This document shows positions 50,401 through 62,400 of a stretch of 64,000 nt of DNA, piece by piece. Source of the DNA: Stichopus chloronotus (Eukaryota > Echinodermata > Holothuroidea > Aspidochirotida > Stichopodidae). The stretch is from positions 7,443,252 through 7,507,251 of the forward strand of contig CM037830.1 in assembly GCA_021234535.1 (NCBI GenBank). The letters run 5' to 3'. Under the pieces are notes generated by a model, which saw nothing but the letters and a program-made list of their open reading frames with translations, was not told the DNA's origin and did not search any database. The position numbers and the translations under genes are program-made. Every line of letters begins with the position of its first letter. Positions within the stretch are counted from its first letter, which is position 1.

Positions 50401-53400
50401 TGACTAGGACACATGACAGTGTGCCTCAGTGGCAACTGGTAGTGTAACTTCTGGGCACATGACAGTGTAATAACTGAGACACATTGTAGTGTCATAACTG
50501 GGAGATATGATAGTGCACCTCAGTGGCATATGGTAGTGTAACCCCTTGGGCACATGATAGTGTAATAAGTTGAACACACTGGTAGTATGATCCTAGAACA
50601 CATAATAGTGTTGTCCATGGGACAAACGATAGTGTTATCCATGGGATGCAGCAGGGTACTCAAGGTACTGTGGCTACCTATCATAGACTGTAGAAAAACA
50701 ATTAGGGATCACAACTAGTATTGTTTTCTTCGGTGGACCACAGAATCTGAAGTGACTGTCTAATTACTTGTTCTCTCTGAAAAAAAGATCAGAAAATCCA
50801 CACCTTTTGATTCACTTATTTAAAATGACTTCTCTCTAATAGTGGAAGACTTTGTTACAATGCAATTGCATTTCATCAATTAACTCATCAGACTCTACAA
50901 TACCTATTTAGCAAATTCAAACCTTCTCATTTCGTTCCCACTTCCTTACCTTCTTTAACTTCTTTATCTACTGCAGCTACTATGACACACATCTATGCTA
51001 TCCAGAGCTAGAACTTCTAATATGTCAACACACTTGGGAAATTACAAACCTCTGAGACAGCAATTTTCTTACTTGAAATCAAATGTACATTTCACCATCC
51101 TTCAAGCTGCACAAGAGATGGTCATATCGAATAATGAACTGTCATTCTAAAAAGCAAAGATCATTTCCAGCCAATAACCAGAGCGTAGAGGCAGCACATG
51201 TGCTACGAACGATTAAAGTGCAAATTTAAGCGACAGTGCCCCCTGAGGGACGTTTCAAAACTGGTATCAAATATTCACTTAATGGGCATTTCCCATCAAA
51301 AGAAGAAGTGAATGGTGAATGATTATTGCAGGTTCTGCTTGTCTTCCTGATAGATGAGATGACTTTCAAAATTACTCTGCCAGGAAATTAGAATACGTTC
51401 GATCAGATACGGATCCTAGATATTACAGTGGTAACGTGGTTCTATTCAAAATGCACACTGCAGATCCTGGGTAATTCTTTGCCAAAATTACAGCCTTCAC
51501 TTTAAAGGAGCACATTGCAATAAAATGCATCCATCTAGTTTGAAAAGACTACTGCTTTAAAGACTAAGACTACTGACTTAAAAAAAAAGATTGTACTGAA
51601 CTTGTTAACTATGATGATTTTTTGCGTGTAACCGTTGAAGTACTGCTTGACAACAGCTGACCTCATAGAATCAGTGGCATTTTCTCTAATGGAGCTGGTC
51701 AAAGTTATGATGCACAGAATTTTCACAATAATGGAGCTCTTTCAATAAGAGAGGATCATTTTATGAACTTTCAATTTCACCCCATGGACACTTTAAGATA
51801 CAAATATTTAATGTTAGATGTCTGAACTCAATGTTGAAATTGTGATTTTATCAATAAATCACTCATGCACACATGTACAGTATCAACTTTCACTTTACTT
51901 TCAATACTTCTCCATATTAACTGCAGGTTTTACGTTAGAATAATTACTTCAAATCATGAAGCAGTGACTGTCACTTTGTTATCAGGTCACAGGAATATAC
52001 CATGCTAAGATTTCACTATAGAAAAACAAGACATCCTACTACCACAGAGTTTTTGGCAGACTCTTATGTTAGACCAAACCATTGCAACTCATACACTGAC
52101 ATGTGACTGCAAACAGTAGTAGATTTCATCTTCAAATACATGATGAAAATATGCAAATAGAACAACATTTGCTTTGAACCTCTACAAAATTCAAGATTTA
52201 GTTGAAATCACGTACACTGTGTATCATTCCATTCAGTAAAATGTGGATACATCTAACGTGGATGTCTACAAGCAGTGGCTGTTTTTAGCCACCTTTAACC
52301 TAACAGATCCTGGGAGGAAAAAAAGAGTTTAATCTCTGAAGAGCACTACTACCAGGAGTGATACGTGACACCAACACCACTCCTGCATATCAACAAGCTG
52401 TAACCCAAGTTACTCAGATGACAGCCCGGTGGAACCGGTGCACAGCGATCTCTAGGGTGGTTGCCATAGAGCGGAACATGAACACGATTGCTTGCACTTC
52501 TTCTGAGAACAAAGTTTCTCATCCATATTCATTACTACTGAAGCACAGCTGGGGACGAAATTCTCCTCACAACTACAGACAATTTACAGAATAAATTAAA
52601 GAGTTATGAAGACGTCTTATAATATTCATCAAAACAAATGAAAAGAATTTTGTACATTCCCGAAAGTTTAATTCAGAGGCAACAACCCTTGCTTTACTGC
52701 TTTAAAAAGTGTAAGATGATAGTCTTTTGTACATGCCATGAGTTTGAATATTAAAGCTTGTGTGGTATGTTTGACAGTTTCCTTTACAGGCATAGACCTC
52801 TACAATTTCTCTCACAACAGGTTCACTTTGTGACATCAAATTAAAGAATGTACAGTTTAAGTCTGATTCTGTATTTGAAGTAAAAAAGTTCCAAGAACAC
52901 AAATCTCTATGTTGATGACACATAGTCTACAATCACACCTTCACACTGTTGTGGTGGTTCTCCAAAATTCCAGGTGCTTCCAAAAAAAGTAAACACGTTA
53001 AAAATTAATACTGCAAGTCCACACAAAAGACAGTCTGCATCTTCCACAGGAGCAACGCAGAAAAATAAAATGTTTGTCATTTTCTTCATGTTAGTTTTCA
53101 ATTTGCTCATACTTTGAAAAAAAAAAGCCCATTTCAGGAAAGGGGTGCATGATTGAAGAAGTTCAATTGTAAACTGTCCATTTTCATTAAACCTGACTAT
53201 TTCGTTTCTGGTCAGTGATGCTTATGTGTGTACATTCAAATGCATAACTATAGCCTTCATAGAGCTCAGAATTATTATAGATTCTCTGATTTTACCATGT
53301 AACCTGTGACAAAAGTGTTTGCTCCAATCGAAGACTCATGAATATCACAATCCTAGCATTAAATCTGGATGAAGCATTTGTTGATAACATCAGCACCCTG

Positions 53401-56400
53401 ATTACATTAACCTCCTTGAAGGATATTCTACAGACAAGTTAAGAGGTTTTTAAATGAAAGAGGAAGTTTTCCACTGCAGGTACTGTACTTTCAAGCCCAT
53501 ACCAATATTTTGTTCTTAGTTCAAGATACTGGTGTTTCAAAAATTGACTACTCTGGTGAAGAAAGACTTCCAGTTGCCTTTTGGTTACCAAATGCAAAGT
53601 TGCAAACTACTGCAATAAGCCTGTTGTTTTTTTTTTTTTGAAATTGAAGTGCTTGGTTAAGCTTGAAATTTGACATCAATAACAAAGTTACAGTAGGTTG
53701 TGTTTAAGACTGATTGACCTTAAAATTTTTTGAAAATTAATGTTAAATGAACTATTGTACTGTTTCATAAACTATTGCAATGTTTCTTATGAGACATTCA
53801 AGATAATGAAGAAACACGAAGGAAAGGACATTCAACCTGTTGTGACTACGTGACATCATGGATTTCCCATAATGCAATATACCAAACTCCAACATAGATA
53901 TTCCCTTAAATATCCATATTTTACAAATAGAACATGCTATTAAGATATATGGTTTCTACCAATAAAGAAAGAAAACTTCCGCCAATTTTTGTGTAATGTA
54001 AATCTTCTTCAGTGACCAATCCCTTTCAATGAAAACAAAGAAGATGATTGGTTGATACAAAGGCACAAGCACATTGGAATCATCTGATGTGAGGGAACAG
54101 AAAAGCACATGCTGATGGCTCCCATGCGAAAAATAAATTTTATCAAATTCGGTGAATCAGAAGTGTTACAAATGCAAACATGGCAACGAAAAATTGCATG
54201 ACATTATCAGTATTACAGAAATGAAATGAGATATGTCTATTTTGCTTAAGAGGCAATGTCACTTTATCAACAGAAACCATTGAGTAAAGTACACCAATTG
54301 CACTTTGATGACTATTTAAATTCCAAGTACACTGAAAGTTAGAGAAACTGTGACATTTAATTTACTTTTCCAAGGCAATTTTTTTCACAAGCTTTAGGTA
54401 AGAAAATGTTTTGAAATATGGTTTCCACAACATTTTCCATCACATCTTAACCACCCACTGCACCCTTTTCTTGAAAAATGTAGGACATACTACTTGTAGT
54501 TGGGGCCAAAAATGTGGCCATACTTGCTGGATATTTATCAAAATAGCATACATCCAAGCATGATGAGAAATTGCTTTGGTTTTACTGTTTGCAACAACGC
54601 ATGCTAGCAGAATATCTGTCAGCCCCAGACTCATGACACAGTCAGCAAAACCTAGTCAACAATATTTGTGAGTTGGAACTACAAAGAGCGATATTTCACT
54701 CCACTACTTCCATTTTTTACTTTTTTCACTTGAGAAGTTATTACGAATTAATAGGACAAGGTCTACATCAGCTTTACTTCCATTGCTAAAACACCTTTAT
54801 ATTTTACACTCAAAACTTTCTACTTTAAAAACTCAAAGCCCTTCATACTGCATCTTGCTGGAAGGCAAGAACTTCAAATGATCCCAGATCGCTGCTTGTG
54901 GCAAAACTGTGCGATTGTATTAGGTGAAGCACACATTGGCAATGGCAAAGTACACAAGCCACAGCAAGTTCAGAAGAATTCATTACAAGGGGAGATGATG
55001 AATATCTGAAAATAAACAATTGACCACACTGTTGCTATGGTTACAGAGCCACAGCACGTTGAGGTATGAGAAATTAATAAATGGAAATCCATGCTCCCGT
55101 TGTGATAGTGTTGGGCACTGCAGTAAAACCACAAGGAGACGAAATAAACTTCCATCTTGTACATTGTTGGATTAGTTAGTTGAGCTATGTACATTAATTA
55201 CCACACTGTGAGAGGAACATGAATGAAACATGATGGTAAGATGAACAACAACTGAAGTGAAATTGAGTGAAAATGTTAACCTCATTGCAACACAACTGTG
55301 AGCCATATGATGGATACATACATTATTATGTCTGTAAACTGAGGAAGGCAAAAATGAAGCTTTCTATACATGTACTTCCACTTAACTTTTGACATTCAGT
55401 ATTTATGAACAGTGGTTCTCTTCAGCATTTCTTCATCACAGTTAGTCTTTGAAGCAATGTAAAAACAAATAGTTACTCTGGGAAAAGTTACTTGGCTGAC
55501 AATGAACAGTCTCAATACATATAGTTATACATACAGTTCTACCTTACTTTAGGCTAATGCACCTCACAATCACTGTGCCACACCATAGTTTTGTGTACTT
55601 TATAAACAGCCTGAGCTACAACACTATAGACAAGACTTTAACAACAAAAGCCTGATTCACAGCTTCCTCAAGCACAGCATAATTAACAGTTAAGTGCTAC
55701 TTACTGTAATACATTTGGGTACAGTTAATTTACTGTGGGCAAACATGTCACTTATTTGCACTGGCTGTAGAACAGTGCCTTTGAAGAATCTAGTGCTCAA
55801 AGATATCCAGTTCTCAAACAGATTAACTACCAGCAGTCACTTCTACAGGCAACTACACATAGCACACTAGTAGCTACAGTATTACATTGTACTTGACTTC
55901 AGCTGTAATTAGGTATTTAATATTCTTTCAGCTGAAACATCCACAACTTTCTACTTCTATAAGAAGGAATGATTACATCACAAATTTTTTATTTGCTATA
56001 CAGTACCATAATTGTGTAAACAAGGACCAATATGGTGGGGATTCATGACACCAATTAATTTGTTAAGTGTTGTAGCGGCCATGACTGATGGTCTAATGAA
56101 GTCTATTATTACATTAATTATAAATATTAATGTATAATATGCACAGTTCCTAGAGACATGAAAGCATAATCCTGCATTCCAGCATGTAATTCCTGTGAGC
56201 ATAATCCTACAAGTGTACTCCTCAGTGTAATCCTGTGAATGTAATCCTATAAGAGTACCCTTGAGTATATATCTTGAAAGCATTACTTCCCCAGTGTATC
56301 CCTGCATGTAATTCTATGGGCATAGCCCTACAGGCGAAATCCTGTGGGTGTTCTCCTGAGTGTAATCCTATGGGCATAATCCTATGGATGTTCTTCTGAG

Positions 56401-59400
56401 TCTAATCCTGTGAATGTAATCCTATGAATGTAACCTGAGAATAACTGCAAGATTAAATGCATTCTCAAGTAGAGTGGAAGTTTACCTTTTCCAGTTATAA
56501 GAGCGCACTCATGTTTACACAAATTACGAACTGCCAGAGAAATTACCATACTGTTTCAGACTTTTTTCCCTTTTGTGGCACAAATGTTAAAGTAATAGTG
56601 TGCTTTGGCATTGCCAGCATACCAAATTAACTATTTACTTTCGCAACACAACCAAGGAGGATTATCCTCCCTAAAATGGAGCTATGGTACACAGTGAGTC
56701 ACTATTTTGTCATCCTATTCTTCCAGTACACTCATTCAATGGATGGTGCACAGGGACCAACCTTCTAACCTTTAGCAAATAAAGAAACTAGGGAAGCCAC
56801 CACCCTCCCCCTCCTCCCACCTTTCCCCCTCCCCCAAAAATGAGAATAGAACAAAAAAGAAGAGAGGAGACAAAATGAAGATACATATATTAACCAGGTA
56901 AAAGCAAAAAAACTGTTACTGGTAGGGCTTTGAAATACTCAACCACTTTTATAGCTATGTGTTCTACTTCTGGTTTATTTTCTAGTTTTCAGAATAGTAA
57001 TGTGAAAGCTGTCATGATGCACAGTTGTACTGTAATGTGAAAATCTTCATTTGTATCCTCTATACGTAACTGATGAACAGAAAGCCAGCCAGAATACTTG
57101 TCTTTCAGATTCAAGGAGGCCAGGGCCCAACTCGTGCTTCAGGAGCATCTGGCCAACAGGCCCCGGTTCTTTACTAGTTTTTGCACCGGGTCAAAAATGC
57201 AAAACAGGGTGCACATTCATTCATAGTCAGTTGAAAAAAGTAATGATTTACATCAGGCTTTGAGGTTGTTGCGAAGTCGCAGTGTGCTTTAATGTGATCA
57301 TGACACCACGTATCTTATGTACAGGCAGTGGCGACTGATGCAGTTCTTCGTACACTGAATTTTGCCACACATATTTTATGCTGTAGTTAAACTTGGATCT
57401 GAGTAGGAATTTCAGAACCAGGTCCTGCCTGACATGGTTGGTTGGGTACCTGATGGAAGCTTATTTTTAACCCCTATGGATTTCACTCACACCAGCTTTA
57501 CCAAAGAGCTCCTCACAATGTACCATACCTTAAACTAGGCTTAGGGTCATGTTACCATTCTTCTGTAACTTTTACACTTCACACTTTACCTCTACAAGCA
57601 TTCCTGGGGACTGACTTTCTATGGAGAGTTCCATGCCGATGATTCTACCTTTTGAATTATTTGTCCAGAGTTTTGAATTTTCCATCTTTAAATATATTCA
57701 GCAGTTTGCACAATGCACAATGGCTTGTCCCTTGCTATCAGACCTGGTTACAGAGCAAGGATATGATAATAACTAACCCAGAGCACACAGCTCTATCCTG
57801 CAAAATATCCTGCAAAATAATAACTTTATGTTGATGGCAACCCCTTGTAAAGGAAGCAGCAAGAGTAATGAGCTTGTCACATTGTTAAAAATGCATATCC
57901 AGGCACTACCAGCATTCACACCAGCAAATATTGTCTTGTCTTTTACATTTGTATTAAAGTAACAACACTTTGCAATACACATCGACAAAAACGCTAGAAG
58001 ACTATTTGTTCAGCTGTATTACAGTATATGCTATGGCTTTTAAGTTTACTTGCTAACTGTTGCTGACATGCCTTGGGGCAAAAGATATAGTCTAAAAAAT
58101 GTTCCATTTTTTATTGCAGTTTCAAAATATTATGTGTCACAAACAACTAAGGAATGGTACATTTTCCTTTAATTTTGGTCTAGGGATGGCCTACATACAA
58201 AATTATTTGTGTTCAATGGCAGTCTTGTACAGTATTCTGCAAACAATTTGGGAAATCCACACATCCATGGTGGAAATAACAATATTTGGAAGCCAATTCA
58301 CTGTACTAGTGTCTTGGCTTTTTTTTTCTTGACACCAACAGAGCCTGACATAGTTAATGCTTTCAATGGCACTCTAGAGAAGATATTTCAAAAGTAATTA
58401 CATTACCTATGACTGTTGCCAATAGTACCCAATCCATTTAATTCTGACAATTTCCAGAAGCTGGCTGACACATGTATGCATCCTGTCACAAACACTTGTC
58501 GTACATTTACAAAATACAGCCATATGGGTGAAGTTGCTAATTACAACAGATTATAGAAAGGCTGAATGGATTCTGTGTTGATCTGGTAATAAAGGATTAC
58601 AAACAAGGAAAGAAATAGGAGAACAATATCATCATTCCTCATAAAATTTGTATCAAATTCAGAAATGTTTTATTTTCAAAATACTGCCACTGAGCTGGAA
58701 GTGGCCACCACTGACTACTTTAGTATGAGGCCATATACTGGGCTATATCAGTAACAAATAATGCCACGGTTCGTGTTTGCTGAATTTTGATTGTTTAATA
58801 TTCTTGCTTTCATTTATTCTTCACAACAGATGGTGTCATTAGTTCACTCTGAAACCACCCTCTTTACCATCGACCACTCTGATTTTCAGAAACATGTGAT
58901 GTGTTTAATTTTCATTAATGATCGTATCTTTCCATAAACCCTTCAACAAAAGATTACAAGGTACCAACAGCAGGGGCAGTTCTACGGGGAGGCTAGGAGG
59001 GCTAGAGTCCACAAAAGATGCGATAGCTCTCCCAGAACTGAGCATATGATTTATATAAACTATCATTTACCTTTACTTTTTGGAAAAGTAAGCTGTTGAA
59101 ATTCAAGACAACAAAATGAATGTCTAGATGTTTTACACACAGGCCCGAAAAAGTGCCATTTTCGATAATCTGGAAGGGTTTTTTGGCAAAACATTTCTTG
59201 ATGCAATATGAGTCAACAATGGGAACTGATTGAGGGACGTCCCCCACATTTTTGGGAAAAGGAGACACTAACACACTTGTCTTACCACTTCTTGTGACCA
59301 GAAACTGAACTAGAACAGCACCGATCAAGGCCTGACCAAGAGCTCAAATTCTCACCAGTGTGACTACCCTACAGCACAGGAGATGTTGCACATATCATAG

Positions 59401-62400
59401 AGGAATATGTCTCACATGGCCAGTGAAGTTCTTTACGTATTTTTGTCAGTACAAGTATAATGTTAACATGCTGTCCTTTCATCATTACAGACAGATAAAG
59501 TCAAATAATTTAGAGTCAAATAATGTTTTTGAAAAAATTAGAATCAAACAAGCACTTTGTCCTTGGAAAAAAGCACTACTGGATTCAACCAAAGGCCTAA
59601 TTATGGTGAATTGCAAAGACTATGCAGTTCCCCCACGAGAATTTGTCTGGTAACAAGGCCCTTGGCTTTGGTACAGATCAGCCTCTATCACTACACACAG
59701 TGCCTCCATAGTAAGCACACACCATAATATTGTGTAGAGCAACTCTGGCAGACTAACTGTTTACTGCTACAGTCACCAATATTGCCACGCATTCAACCAA
59801 AGGTCACATATTTTTTTTTTAAACTGATGCCCAAACAATGGAATCTGCAAAACAGCACATTTTTTGAAAGACAAAATAGTCACAATGCTCAAACATCCCC
59901 AAATCCTTTCAGATTTAGTGACACAATAGCTGAATTCAGACATTAACAATGCTGGCACAGACAGCTTAAAGAGCACAAAGCATGGAAGCGATGAACAACT
60001 TCTGGTCCCAAAATGTTACTGAAGTGCAGCAAATTGGTATGAACTTAGCACCATGTTGGGCACCAATGAATATACTCAGCTGTGGATCTGGGTCATAGTG
60101 AGAGTCTGTCAAAACATGCTCATGGACAACAATAGAGAAATCAGATCATCTGTTTTGGGCTCATACCCTAACCATCAGCACAACCAGTTTTTCAGATTCA
60201 TGTTGAAAATTTACAGAATTGTTGATATATGCCAGTTAAAAACATTAAAAAAATCCCCACTGGTCTAATTGATGGAAAAGAACATTGGAAAATAAAGCAA
60301 TAACTGCACAATGCATGCTAGCATTTGCTTGTGAATGGAGACAAAATTATCATAAGGTTCAGACAGAAATATGTAAAGCAAATAATGTTGATTAAACATT
60401 TGCAGTGGTGGGGAATTACTCTGTTTCTCGAGGCCAATATTGTCCACATTTGTATGACATAATTATATCAGGCACCTACTATGCTGGCATTTTCAGTCAT
60501 CACCTTTGGTAAAGTTTTTGACACCAGTTTTCAAAAGAAAAGGCATCATACCCAGAACAATTAGTAACTCCGACTGACTTATGATAACTGGCTTATTGCT
60601 AATATTATTACTATTATTATTACCATTACTTATTACTATTATTACATACAATAACTGGATTATTAGACATACAACACAGATTTATCAAAAAATGACTACT
60701 GCCATCTTCTTGCTTTGTCAGGAACACCTTACTGCAATTTTGCCAGTTTTTCTGAGGAGCAACCAGCCAAATCAGCGACTGAATTGGGTGAAAAAACTCC
60801 AAATAAAATTGGCATGTATTTTCATGAAATTTGACATTGCATACCAGTAGCAAGAGTGAAAGTTCATGATTTGTTGAAATTAAAGTCGCAGTGCACATAA
60901 CTTTAGTTTCCAGTACTACCTCATTACAGGGTCACTACTGTATCATTTTAAGCAGTGGAGCATGGAAGATGCAGAGGTTTACAGAAGCACTTGAAAGAAA
61001 ATGTTGAACATGTCAAGTTAAATAATAAGTCCATCCAGAACATGAAAAAAAAACACCCAAACACTGCTTGGCGTGAACTTTGAGATTTTACCAACCATAA
61101 AAGGTAAAAGAAATCGAGTGAAGAAAATGTAAAATTTACCATTTTTTGGCATTTGGAATGCCAAAATGGCAAACCTGCTTAGGAATGAGACAATTGTGCA
61201 TACCTGACCTGCACTGTTTCAGTTATAATCATAGCACTATCTTAGAAGCGATTCACCGTTTGCATACAATTGTTCTTAACGCAGCTTCAACGCTGATCAT
61301 AAGATTTTGGAGATCACTTGATGGAGAGCTACTGCGCACATGTGGCGGAAACAGGAATAAAAATCCCAACTTGATTCACGCTACACGGGGAACATTCCAA
61401 GTCAGATATATGCAAATCCATCAAAAATGTCCAAGATGTCAACTCCTAGTGTATGCTTCATACACGAATGAGGCACACGAGATGACCACTTGGTACTACT
61501 GTAAGATGATCAACATTTTACCAAGGGAGGACTCACAGGATGATAAATGCCGTGCCACGTATGGTAGCTTCTCAAATATTCAGTGACACTAAAGTTTGTA
61601 ACCTGTCTACATAGTTACAGTATGATGATGTACACAAAATGAAATAATAGCTTATTTTGTTACCCACTTGCGTGCAAAACCTGAACTGATATTCAATTGA
61701 AATAAATGAGATGATATTGTACAAAGAAAATGGTGGAGGAACATAATATATTCTTATGATCTAACCAGGAAGCCTAACAGCAATGGTGCAATGTACAGTA
61801 TCAATATGCCCAGATGATATTACTGTACAGCCTCTACAGTATAGCATACTTATAGTATTACGTAGAGTACCTGCCCCCAAAAATTTCCACGCACAAATGA
61901 TAAGATTGAATAGTCAGATAATTTCAGCTATTTATTTGGGTGGTAGATTGAGAGTGGGTTGATAGTTAATATTGGGTTTAGGATGTCAAAGGTTACCAGC
62001 TCCCTCCTCCCCCCAAGAAGTAGTGACAGATAAAGTAGTTGTGTAACGACAGGTAAGTGAGGGATAAAGTGAATTTACAATTACACTTTAACTAGAGTAG
62101 AAATAGGAAAACTGGCCACAGAACCTACATATGTACAGTGCCAATTGCATTTCACACACATACTTGTGCACACAGGGAGGTCAATTGTGAAGGGCCATAA
62201 TCTTCAATCGAAGACACAACAACATAAGTGGTCAGAAGTCCCTCCTCCTATAGAAGGTGAGGTAGACTAGAGTAAAGGATGGTGTAAGGATGGTGGGACT
62301 GAAAAGTTTTCATCCCAAAAGCAAAATCTTACCCCCCAAAAAAATTCTTACCCCCCAAAAAATTTTACCAAAAACAAAAATTTTTTACCCCCCCAAAAAA

